Positions 11,350 through 23,400 of a stretch of 64,000 nt of DNA are shown in pieces. A program made the translations under genes and the position numbers. The stretch comes from Glandiceps talaboti (taxonomy: Eukaryota > Hemichordata > Enteropneusta > Spengelidae). The number at the start of each line of letters is the position of its first letter. The stretch's first letter is position 1. The stretch spans positions 17,515,257-17,579,256 of the forward strand of contig NC_135569.1 in assembly GCF_964340395.1 (NCBI RefSeq), read 5' to 3'. The notes beneath the pieces are model-generated. The model had not been told where the DNA came from and ran no database searches. It saw only the letters and a program-made list of their open reading frames with translations.

Positions 11350-12957
11350 CGAGTCAACCAACTAACAGAATTAGCTCAGATAAATGGTTTCAATATTTTA
11401 GTAACTTGTTTGTTCAGAACTCTGATCCAGTAGCATTTGTAATGTCTGACGAACTGTCTGATCTTATTAATTCAGTAGATAATGAAATACTTGATACAGA
11501 TGTTAATTATGATATTCTTAATGGTCCAATCACCAACGATGAAATTTCAGCGGCACTTAACAAACTCAAAAATGGCAAATCTCCTGGACTGGATGGTCTT
11601 TTAGGGGAATTTTTTAAACATAACCCAGATTTTCTGACACCATATCTATGTGTAATTTTTAATAAGTTATTTCACTCAGGGACGTTCCCTGATGATTGGG
11701 CAAAAGCCATTATAATTCCGTTACATAAAAAAAGGGTCATCCTCTCTACCTGACAATTATAGAAAGTATATCACTGTTCAGCATTTTTAGTAAAATTTTC
11801 ACTTCAATTTTAAACATTTTTATCCTGCAATCTGTTAATCAAAAATATATGACCAGAAAACGTGGTAAATTTTATTGTGCATTCGACTTTTCAAAGGCAT
11901 TTGACACTGTTGAACGTCAACGGCTCTGGTATCTCCTTTTGAAAGGGGGTATCAGGGGAAAAATGTTTAAAATGTTATTTGCTATGTATCAGGTCGTTAA
12001 ATCTTGTGTAAGGGGTAGTGAAGGTCTGACAGATTATTTTGAATGCCCATTAGGGGTTCGTCAAGGATGCATGCTCAGTCCTTTCTTATTTTCATTTTTT
12101 ATAAACGAAATACCAAGGGAATTGCAAAGAAGCTGTAAGCGAGGTATTCAACTTTGTCCTGATCTGACTGAATTGTTTTGTCTTCTGTACGATAATAGGG
12201 TTACAGTGCCAACTTAATACTCTTAGTGACTATTGTGATATGTGGAAGTTATGTGTTAATCTTTCCAAGACTAAGGTGGTAACTTTTCAAGCAGGTGGGC
12301 GTTTGTCGAAAAAAGTAAAATGGACGTACAGAGGTGAACCAATTGAAGTAGTTTCATACTACAAATATTTAGGTGTCTTACTTTCTTGCCGTCTCCAGTG
12401 GTCTATGGCTACCACAACCCTGGCGCAACAAGCTAGAAAAGTTTTCTTTAATATTCAAAGAGTAATTAAAAAGACAGGGATGTTATCATTTCACGTTCAC
12501 TTTAAATTATTTGATACTGTTATCGTGCCAATTTTTGACTTATGGTTCAGAAATTTGGGGTTATGATTATTATGAATCTTTAGAAAGAATACACTATCTT
12601 GCTTGCCGTTCTTTTCTCGGAGTATCTAGTAATGCTCCAAACGTTACAGTGTTAGGTGAGTGTGGTAGATACCCTATATATTTGCATACTGCTAAGCGTT
12701 GTGTAAAATATTGGGCAAAATTACTAAATTTGTCAAAGAAAAGGTATTCCCGTAATTGTTATGACATGCTTTATTCTATCGAATATTCTGGTGTAAGAAC
12801 AAAACCAACTTGGGTTAATAAGGTCAAAAATTTGCTGTATCTCGCCAACCTTCGTGACGTTTGGGAAAGACTGTCTGGGTTAGTGGAATTTCGATTCACC
12901 AGCGTTGCAAAAGACTTTGAAAATAGTTTCGCCATTTCACATTTAGGAGTGTTCTGA
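11350..12957 (+). pseudogene. Dead non-LTR retrotransposon reverse transcriptase
   Basis: Three overlapping open frames translate to one RT protein. Blocks in order: KWFQYFSNLFVQNSD (about 11380), LKNGKSPGLDGL (about 11565), DDWAKAIIIPLHKK (about 11690), then after a deletion CAFDFSKAFDTVER (about 11877), GVRQGCMLSPFLFSFF (about 12053), KYLGVLLS (about 12360) and a C-terminal tail at 12511-12957. The first catalytic Asp (DFSKAFD) survives. The second catalytic motif (YADD/FADD) is deleted: the frame reads CLLYDN and resumes beyond the motif at LQCQLNTLSDYC in another frame. A further internal deletion at about 11820 removes the fingers region. It is 5'-truncated, with no endonuclease domain seen. 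It belongs to the non-LTR class; the clade (CR1/Jockey/I-like) is uncertain. Confidence 0.85.
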
Positions 12958-12989
12958 ATCAAATGAATGGGTAGCTACAGCACAGACAG

Positions 12990-13380
12990 AAATGTTAAGA
13001 ATGGGTAGCTAGAGCATAGACAGAATTTCAGTCAATCATACTCATTTTCCATGGGTTTCCAGTGCACTATGTAAATTTGCCATTCACTGCATGCTCCGAG
13101 ATGACTACATGGTTCACAGGCATCGTTCAAGAATAAACAGGTCTCTCTGGCCACATAACATTTGTATCAAACACTTTTGCAATTGTGTCTCTGTCAAGTT
13201 AAAAGTTGACACTGTCGTTCATGTCAGGGAACCTAACTTGTGGAATGCATTACTGTACCATACACATAGTGCAGGGCTTTAATAGTCTGGATGCCAACAT
13301 GGTTTCTAACGTACTCTGTACTCTGAAAATCGCCAGAACAGAGATTCATTGGAGTGCTAAAAGGCACTTATGAAGTTGTT
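12990..13380 (+). pseudogene. Possible tail of a retrotransposon ORF
   Basis: A plus-strand frame at about 13091-13282 contains VHVREPNLWNALLYH, and a later frame ends SAKRHL near 13370. The V-R-x-x-x-LWN-x-L and x-KRHL features resemble the end of animal non-LTR ORF2 proteins. It follows the RT pseudogene directly and could be its own 3' end after an insertion. Evidence is weak. Confidence 0.3.
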
Positions 13381-13635
13381 AGATCATAGAGAAGTAGGAC
13401 AATGGTGAACTACAATAGTGAGGCTGTCAGTATTCTGACTGTCGGTTTTGGAAAAGAATAATAAAAGTTGACAGATGGACGACAGACGACGTCAGAGAAT
13501 CAACCTAACCATTAAGCTCTGCTCAGCTGTCGCTGACAGTGGAGCTAAATGTTAATATTTTGCATATTTAATTGATTTAATATGTTGATATGTTGTTAAA
13601 TAAAAAAACTGCAATATTTCAACATTTTTGTATGA

Positions 13636-13642
13636 TTTATTC
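13636..13642 (-). terminator. Likely poly(A) signal of the oxidoreductase gene
   Basis: AATAAA on the minus strand about 95 bases after the stop codon. A second AATAAA overlaps the stop codon itself (13733-13738) but would be too close to leave a normal 3' UTR. Confidence 0.45.
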
Positions 13643-13733
13643 CACCTCTACCTCTCTGCCACTCATCACAACTAAAAATACAGTTCACAAGTCATGATGG
13701 AACAAATCTTATTTTGGTCTAGAAAACCACAAT

Positions 13734-13864
13734 TTATTGTTGAATCATCTTGCCATCCACTATCTGTATAGGTTTACCAAGTCTGCAAGATTGTTGACAT
13801 GCTTCAGCTATGAGACTGGCTTGTATAGTGTCCTTACAGTTGACCTCACAAGTACTCACCACAC
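13734..13864 (-). CDS. Oxidoreductase exon 7 (C-terminus)
   Basis: 131 nt. It encodes the last 43 residues, including DTIQASLIAEACQQSCRLGK and ending VDGKMIQQ. The A-S-x-x-A-E-A-C-x-x-S helix matches family C-termini. The stop TAA lies inside an AATAAA hexamer. Confidence 0.87.
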
Positions 13865-16800
13865 CTGCAACAAAACCCAGACAACAAACAAGATCAAAAC
13901 AAGTCTTCATCAAAGACATAATTCTAACCAACAAATGTACCAGGTAGGCACTTAAAGGCCAAGTTCGGGTTTGGATTGAAATTTAGGTGTGAACAAGTCA
14001 TAACCCCGGCGGGGACTAATAAAATTACCCATTGAAACATTAAATGACGACATAGCTAGCTAGTTACCTGTTGTAACATCAATGAAATGGTCCAGTTCTT
14101 GCTGGTAGCTCTGATCATATCTCTGTGCAAATGAATGATGGATTGGTTCCCCCACTGCACCATTAGCCCCATGGAAAGTCACCCCTTTTGGGCTGGCATT
14201 ACTGGACACCAACATACCTTCACTTCCAAATACCTAGTATGGTACATGAAGAAAAAGATTTTAAAATCTCTCTTTTGGCTGAAGGATAAATGCTGTGGCA
14301 AGTACTTTACTATTTTACATTTAATACATTTTTTACATTCTATAGTTGCATGAAATACATTCTTAGATCGAGTGACAGTGTGGGAAGGTTGCATGAAATA
14401 CAGTAAAAACTGTAAATACATTTACAGTGTTCACGCTAACATTTGCCAAAATCGCAAATGCGAATTCAGTTTCAATTTGACGCAAATATTTTATACTTTG
14501 TTCGCCACAGTGGCAAACAGAAATTCTCACGCGATCTTGATGGTAAAATGATCGTTCACAACATATACTTTAATTCTGGCAGTCACCATCAGGGGTTTTA
14601 GCAGGACTCGAGACACCCTGGTATCGATGGCCAGCACCCTGCTTTAATGTTTTGTGCCCTGCTTCAAATGTTGTGACACCGTTGTTGTCCCATGTGCGAT
14701 AACATGTTTCCCCTCTGCTGTCTTCGATCACTTGCATTACATAGCAAACATGATGCTATAGACTTTCAACTTGTATTCTTCAACGTTGTCAAAAAAGTTT
14801 AACAGACTCATATACCTTTTGATAAAGTGGGGACACTGTGTCCGATCATTGGGTTTTTGTTCAAATTTACTCTGAAAATACTTTTAGGTTAATAGTTGGA
14901 CATCGTATATCGCGAAGTTCAACCAGGGCGACTGCTTACAAAATTCCAATATGGCAGGTACATGTAATGACATCACAAAATCTTGTGAGTTTTTGAAGTC
15001 CTCCATAGTAAAGTATAGTACATGTAAGTCTCGCGTATCACGAGATTTCGGCCAGATGCGACACCATACATGATATCCCTGGTGAACGCAAACTTTTTAA
15101 TGTTTTTTTTTTTAAATCTACTTGTCTCTGGACATTTAGTTTGAAATAATTGTAGCTTCCCTGACAAAACTAATCATATATATTGTTTGAAATAATTTGA
15201 AAATTTTTTAGCTTTCCTGACAAAACTAAGCACAACTGGTGTGGAGATCACTGATAGTGATCTGATCACATGTATCAATGTCAAAGTATAAGTAGTTACC
15301 ACAAACATATTATGTACTGTTGTAAAAGCTTTATTTACAGGGAGTTGTTGCGATAAACAAAACATTGAACATACCTTTGTTGTAGTAGTATTTATCAAAA
15401 TTTTGAATATTCATGGCAAAGAATGAAATTGTAAACTTGAAGTATGAAATAAATGCACCAAATACTGATCTACTGTGTAAACTTGAAGTATGAAATAAAT
15501 GCACCAAATACTGATCTACTGTGTAAACTTGAAGTATGAAATAAATGCACCAACTACTGATCTACTGTGTAAACTTGAAGTATGAAATAAATGCACCAAA
15601 TACTGATCTACTTTGTAAAAAAAAGATCAACTCATGACAATATCTGAGATAGGTTTCAAATAAAAATTGCTTCCTCAGTACAATTGAGTATGTAGAACCA
15701 GTAAAGGTACACCATTTCTTGTACTAGGTCTCTGTCTGGAACAGTTTTGCTTTGTAATTGGTGGTAAAAAGTGGCAATGGTATTTAGCTACCAGTAGTGT
15801 TATTCAGCCTCAAGAGTATGCAAAAAAAGAAAAGACATTATGAAAAATTGTATCTTTATTCCTTTATCAAAGTTAACAAATGATACCCACAAAATGGTTG
15901 TATTTGAAAGGCCCTCTCTCTACATACAGCACTACAGTGTTCATTTTTTTTGTAATATGCAAAATATTGCTTTTGTGATGAATTTTTTTTTTTTTGAATC
16001 TTTATTTACATTTTTTTGCAAGTGGTTTTTTTTTCAGCTAAAGCAGAAATTTGCCTTTTAATGACATGATATCTTCAGCATTAAGAGTGCAGTAAATTAA
16101 TGTTGCTTTTCCCTTAAACTGTGGAAGTAAATATAAAAGAATACCACCAATGGTGTTAAGCACAACTGTACAGTTTTTAAAAATGTTTATCCATATGCTA
16201 GTCCATGCTGTCAATAGGTGTCCATTTGCTGAATGACTATCCAGTTGCCTATCCAACCATGTTGCTATCTTTACGATACATGCTATCATTTGGCTGTTGC
16301 TATGGGCGTGGTCATGTTGTTAGATATATTTGCACACATTTTTGTATGTTTATTCAATTGTCTATTAATCAGAACACTTTGGTGTGTTTAGTTATAACCC
16401 TACTATAGCAGAGACTGTACTGTAGGTAAGGCAATAGAACACTTGGTGTGTTTAGTTATAACCCTACTATAGCAGAGATTGTACTGTAGGTAAGGCAATA
16501 GAACACTTGGTGTGTTTAGTTATAACCCTACTATAGCAGAGACTGTACTGTAGGTAAGGCAATAGAACACTTTGGTGTGTTTAGTTATAACCCTACTATA
16601 GCAGAGACTGTAGGTAAGGCAATAGAACACTTGGTGTGTTTACTTATAACCTTACTATAGCAGAGACTGGAGGTAAGGCAATAGAACACTTGGTGTGTTT
16701 AGTTATAACCCTACTATAGCAGAGACTGTACTGTAGGTAAGGCAATAGAACACTTGGTGTGTTTAGTTATAACCTTACTATAGCAGAGACTGTAGGTAAG

Positions 16801-17447
16801 GCAATAGAACACTTGGTGTGTTTAGTTATAACCCTACTATAGCAGAGACTGTATGGTTTATAAGCTATAACTTAATACCCGATTTTTGTTCAGTCAATTG
16901 CAAGTGGTAGTTAAATATACTTCAGTAAATACAATACTGTGAGTAACTTTTACATATTCAGCAAAAGCAAGACCCAAATACATATAGCTTGTGCCACTTT
17001 AAAATCAGACTAATGTCTTATTCTATGCACTAACTCACATGTATGGCAATGTCATGGCAATTGAGTCATTAGTTGGCATAGTAACAATTGTCAACACCAA
17101 GGATCTTACCTCCAGCCTTTGGTCATAGCCAAATGCAGCTAACCGACTCAAAAATATACTTGCTACAACACCACTTGGAAATTTCATTGTAATGTTGACA
17201 GAGTCGTAGTCGTTTAAGGCAGCAATATCTTTGTCAAAGGTGTGACCTAGTGCAAACACTGTCTGCGGTGCCTCCCCTACTATCCAACAAATTGCATCTA
17301 TATCATGTATACCACAATCATGAAATATACCACCTGTAATAAAACAAGACCATTGGATTTAATGTTAACGGAATGTCTGAAAGATTATAATAATTCTGTT
17401 ATAATCAAATTAGCAATATTTGTATGCAAAGCATTTAAAATAAATTT

Positions 17448-17480
<33 letters not shown>

Positions 17481-20400
17481 TGGTGGTTCTCCCAGGGATG
17501 CATTGACTACGCATGCGCCTTCCATATAGTATGTGCATTCTCCACGTGCTACTGTACTCCGGTAATCATATAGGCAACACAACATCGTCATACATTGCAA
17601 TATTGTAACCTTTGGCCTGTTGGCACGATTATCGTAACATTGTAACGAGTATCGAGGCATCACTGTACCCCTAGAAATTGTTACACTATTTGAAAGTTTG
17701 ACGCGATATGAACCACTGATGACATAGCACAGTTGATTTTACGGGTTGTGGAAGTGTTGTTTTGACATTTATATTGTCGATAATTGATTTTTTTTACATG
17801 TTCTAAAAAGAATAACTACTTTCCTATGTTTGTTGGTACAGTAACATTCCTAAGTTGAATTGAGAAATCGCGATTTTCGGCAAAACATTTGTCTAAAGAC
17901 CAACGTTGTTGTGTTGGTGGAGGGTCTATGATAAGTTGGCTGATTGAAAATGAACAATATTAATCTAATGGCTATGATGTTTTTTTGAAACCAACAACTG
18001 CATAGAGTGTTGACTTTCTTTAAAATGTTTTGTGACATATTGTGAGAGCTGTTGTTAATTACTTCTTGTCCATGTCAGAGAATACGCCGTATTCCGGTTA
18101 TCGAAAAAGCCCCGAAAAGATAAAAGATATGATTGTTTGGCCACTAGGGGCGCTGTTTTAGAACCGGAAGTGAGGGCCAGAAATTGTAGAGCATTGTTGC
18201 AAAGCATAGAGTCTATAGGCATCGTAACCACTGACTAAAGATTGTCTGTCATTCCCCGTAACTTTACGCTATAATATTGCATTATCGCCCATCAAATAAC
18301 GAAATAGCAAATTAACCTCTCGTTCTCCTAATATTTCGCGTAAGTTTGGCTCTGCAATTCGAACGTGAGGAAAACCCAAAAGTAGCAACATTTTGAAACG
18401 GGTAGTACACTGACATCTCATTCACGTTTTCAGTGTGACCTCGTCCATTTGCATTACCGTTGGAGAAATTGTAGTGATTGCTTCCAGTCAAACATCGGAA
18501 CGGAAAAAGGTACAAAAACAGAGGAAAGAACCTTCAAAATCACAATATACGCTACAGTTATTGCAGCTTGTATAAAACCAATCTGATTAAAATCCGATGT
18601 AGATGTCGGCTAATCGTTCATTGCTATTTTACTTTCGTTATTGTGCGTGAATTGACCTGCGTGGTACATGTTTGATCGCCTCCTCTACCGATCAGGACAA
18701 AAACGTAAACATGTACCACGAAGGTCAATTCAGGCAAAATAACGAAGGTAAAATAGCAATGAACGATTAGCCGACATCTACATCGGATTTTAATCAGATC
18801 GGTATAAGACATGGTATGATGAGTGAACCACGTAAACGTTACATGGAAGGCCAATTCATTGAAGGGGTGGGCGGTGTGGTACATCAATCACAATAACAAT
18901 ATTTATGATTCGTTGCCGACTTCAATGTTTTTTTTTTTATACACTGATGGTCCTGAATGAAGAATAGCAAGCTAACCAAAGTGTGATAGTAAAGTTGAGT
19001 ATATCAATACACATATGTTTATGCCAACTTATAACCAGTACATGAAATGGTTTTTTCCGGACAAAGTTTTATGATTTCACCCGTGGTGCTACACCACTGT
19101 TCTAATAAACAAGAAAGGCCTAAGTATGCGGCGACATCAGTTACAATATAAACATGTGGCTTGGTAATTGTCGACCGAACTCTCAATATTGCAATGACTG
19201 TAGCTGGAAGCTGTTCAATCTGATTAAAATCCGATGTAGATGTCGGCTAATCGTTCATTGCTATTTTACCTTCGTTATTTTGCCTGATATTATTTTTCTT
19301 GGTACATGTTTACATTTTTCAGCCTGATCGTAGAGGAGGCGATCAGGCAGGCTAAAAAATGTAAACATGTACCAAGAAGGTCAATTCAGGCAAAATAACG
19401 AAGGTAAAATAGCAATGAACGATCAGCCAACATCTACATCGGATTTTAATCAGATTGGAAGCTGTTGTCAGATTTGTAATTTTCTAATCGTTCTTTTGTC
19501 CAGCAACAGACACCAGTAAGGTAAAGAAATATGTTTATCATGTCTACATCAGGTACATTTCGAAGGTCATCCGTCCAACTTTCAATGTTTCCGCTGTCGA
19601 TTAGTAATCTTTTGATGCCCGACATCCACTATTCGTCTCATCTTCCGTTCTCTCAGAAAATTATCATTTTCTAGTGTTTCAAGACCAAGGTTGACAGCAT
19701 TTCTGGCGATATCTAGTAGATTTAGAAGTAGTAATTTTCCACTCTTTTATGAATGCACGGGGTTCTTTTACACCCATTTTGTTGACAGCTTCATACATCG
19801 CCATACTATTAGATGCCATGACGAAAATTCTGGCCCTCACTTTGTCAGATATGGTGCGCCCTCTCGCGATACTTTCCTGCGAAACAACCGGAAGTTCGAT
19901 AACTGGAATACGCCGTATTAGATGTCATTCAATAAAATAAATTTTGATGGTCAACACCCCTGGAAAATGACCCAAATCAAGTGTACGAACCCGGGCCGAT
20001 GCAGCCGGTCACAAATGAATCTACCCTGCACAAACTTATGGGCTTTGCCTAGTTATGATATGATTTTCATTTTTATATAGTGGGTGCTCTGAAATTGCAA
20101 GCATCCTTGTTCAGGTAGAATAAAGCAAAAGAGCTTGACACTGAAACTAACCTGATATTTTCAGATATTCTGGTGATGGTTTAAGGCTTGACACTGAAAC
20201 TAACGTGATATTTTCAGATATTCTGGTGATGGTTTAAGGCTTGGTGCTGAAACTAACCTGATATTTTCAGATATTCTGGTGATGGTTTAAGGCTTGACGC
20301 TGAAACTAACCTGATATTTTCAGATATTCTGGTGATGGTTTAAGGCTTGACGCTGAAACTAACCTGATATTTTCAGATATTCTGGTGATGGTTTAAGGCT

Positions 20401-23400
20401 TGACGCTGAAACTAACCTGATATTTTCAGATATTCTGGTGATGGTTTAAGGCTTGATGCTGAAACTAACCTGATATTTTCAGATATTCTGGTGATGGTTT
20501 AAGGCTTGACGCTGAAACTAACCTGATATTTTCAGATATTCAAGTGATGGCTTGGGACTATCTCTGCTGATCATCTTGATTTGCTGTATCTGTCCAATGT
20601 CACCAGCTCTTGCTCTCTTTCTTACATTCCGTACAGCTGGGTCAAAACGTCTGTGGATAAATAAAGAATTCACAGTGCTCATTATTCAAGGGGGGTGCCA
20701 CTCAAGAAAATTGATGTATTTTCATAAAGTTTGGGTTCTGGACAGTTGTTTCAGGATTTCACATCACATGGATTTCACTTAGTTACCAAAAAACACCAAA
20801 GTGAAACCATTTTTCAGTAGCATTGTTCTTTCTGAATATTTATTAGATGGACACTGAATATTCATGACTTCCAAGAGCTTATTTCCTTGAGATAAATAGA
20901 ATGTATACTACACCAACTAGACAAATTAAAATATTTTCTAAAACAATTATTGTATGCAACTTGAACTTTGTTGTGTTTTCAACTTAACATTAGACCACAC
21001 TGAGATGACAACAGTATAAATTAGATCACACTGAGATGACAACAGTATAAATTAGACCACACTGAGATGACAAAAGTATAAATTAGACCACACTGAGATG
21101 ACAACAGTATAAATTAGATCACACTGAGATGACAACAGTATAAATTAGAACACACTGAGATGACAACAGTATAAATTAGAACAAAAAGACTTAAATAACC
21201 TAACCTTAACTTGACTAGAGCAAATGACAACATTCCTGCATAGAAAGTTACCATGTATGTAGTAATCACATTTGTCTAGTAATATCATCATCATCCATGA
21301 AGCTACTGAGAACAAATACACCCAGATAGCTTATTATCATTCAAAGAAATAACAGTGGTGTTTAAAAGTTTTTGGGTATGACAACCATACAAACTGTTTT
21401 TCTTTAATAAGCTTTTGTAAGCCCTTGCTAGAAGGGCTGAAGACAATTAATTTATCAGCATATGAAATGTGATTCAAAAGTCTATACTAAGCAGACATCC
21501 AATCCTATAAGAAGACAAACGATGGCTCAGCTCATCAATGTAAACATTAAAAAAATGTGGAGATAAAATCCCCTCTTGGCGAAAGTCATTAAGAACAGTG
21601 AAGGTAGAGGAGACGACAGCTCCCCATTTAACTCTTTCACCACCACTGGCCTCATGGGATTGTTTGTTCTCCACAAGCCCCCTCACCAACATAAGGTGAG
21701 TATGAGTGGTATGCAATCAAATTGATATAAAAATACTTAGAATATGGTGTATTCCAGTTATTGAATGTCCGGTCACTTAGCAGGTAAGTGTCGTAAGAGG
21801 GCACCCCATATTTGACAAAGTGAGGGCCAGAATTTTCGTCATGATATAGTATGGCGATGCACGAAACTGTGAACACAATGTGCGTAAAAGAACTCTGTGC
21901 GTTCTTAAAGCAGAGGAAAATTACCTCATCGAAAATGAGAAAAGCCAATCTACTTGAACTTGCAAAAAATGCTGTCAATCTTGGCTCGGAAATGCTGGAA
22001 AATTTTTTGCATTTGTCTACGTGCATGGTACGAATACATTAATTTGATATTAAACGGAAAGGGTGATTTGCATGGTCTTTATTTCCACAACGTAATTTAT
22101 AATGTAATGTTCTCATACAACATAATTACTTTTAAACAAGTCATTGAGAATGACATAGTCCCCGCTATGATTGGGTTTTAAGGAATTATCACTACTCTGA
22201 TCACGCAACAACACTTGTGAACCTAAATCAAACAGACTTAGATATGTTGTGTCTGCTTGTTGGACATAGAACATGCCTACAACAATAAAGGATGGGTCAG
22301 GTATGGGGGATCGTATCACGACGAAAATGGATATGCACATGTATGTCATAGAACACTGTCCTAATACCAACTTTGAATGAGATCTGTTCAGGCATGTCTG
22401 AGTTGTGGCTTTGGACATAGACAAATCGCAAACAAAATGGCTGCCAGGCGGCCATATTGGATCGTATCACAACAACAATGAATATGCACATGTATGTCAT
22501 AGAACACTGTCCTAATGCCAACTTTGAATGAGATCTGTTCAACCAAGTCCGAGTTATGGTTTTAGACATGGAAAATTCACAAATAAAATAGCTGCTAGGC
22601 GGCCATATTGGCTTGTATCATGACAACAAATGGATATGCACATGTATGTCATAGAAAACTGTCTTAATACCAACTTTGAATGAGATCTGTTCAAGCATGT
22701 CTGAATTATGGATTTGGACATAGAAAAATCGCAAACAAAATGGCTGCCAGGCGGCCATATTGGATCGTATCACAACAACAATGAATATGCACATGTATGT
22801 CAGAGAACACTGTCCTAATACCAACTTTGAATGAGATCTGTTCAAGCATGTCCGAGTTGTGGCTTTGGACATAGAAAAATCGCAAACAAAATGGCTGCCA
22901 GGCGGCCATATTGGATCGTATCACAACAACAATGAATATGCACATGTATGTCATAGAACACTGTCCTAATGCCAACTTTGAATGAGATCTGTTCAACCAA
23001 GTCCGAGTTATGGCTTTGGACATGGAAAATTCACAAATAAAATAGCTGCTAGGCGGCCATATTGGCTCGTATCATGACAACAAATGGATATGCACATGTA
23101 TGTCATAGAAAACTGTCTTAATACCAACTTTGAATGAGATCTGTTCAAGCATGTCTGAATTATGGGTTTGGACATAGAAAAATCGCAAACAAAATGGCTG
23201 CCAGGCAGCCATATTGGATCGTATCAGGACAACAATGAATGTGCACATGTATGTCATAGAACACTGTCCTAATACCAACTTTGAATGAGATCTGTTCAAG
23301 TATGTATGAGTTATGGCTTTAGACAGGGAAAATTTGCAAACAAAATGGCTGCCAGGTGGCCATATTGGATCATATCATGAAACAAATTGACGTGCATATG

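Larger units (their letters stand above)
18081..19919. mobile_element. TIR element with SAP-domain gene remnant, host of two foldback MITEs
   Basis: The left end AATACGCCGTATTCCGGTTA and the inverse of the right end agree over about 25 bp with 2 mismatches. The same terminus reappears at 21741. Near the right end the minus strand encodes the N-terminus of a SAP-like protein (see 19660-19840). Two hairpin MITEs with 9-bp target duplications sit inside. A clean target duplication for the whole element was not found, so its superfamily is open. Confidence 0.6.

Noticed and set aside
13999-14022. GGCGGGGACTAATAAAATT as a further S element
   Set aside because: Only about 15 bp match end A with no monomer beside it; too short to call.
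18624-18887. Paired open frames on opposite strands with the same peptide (LIKIRCRCRLIVHCYFTF)
   Set aside because: Mirror-image translation of the foldback MITE, not genes.
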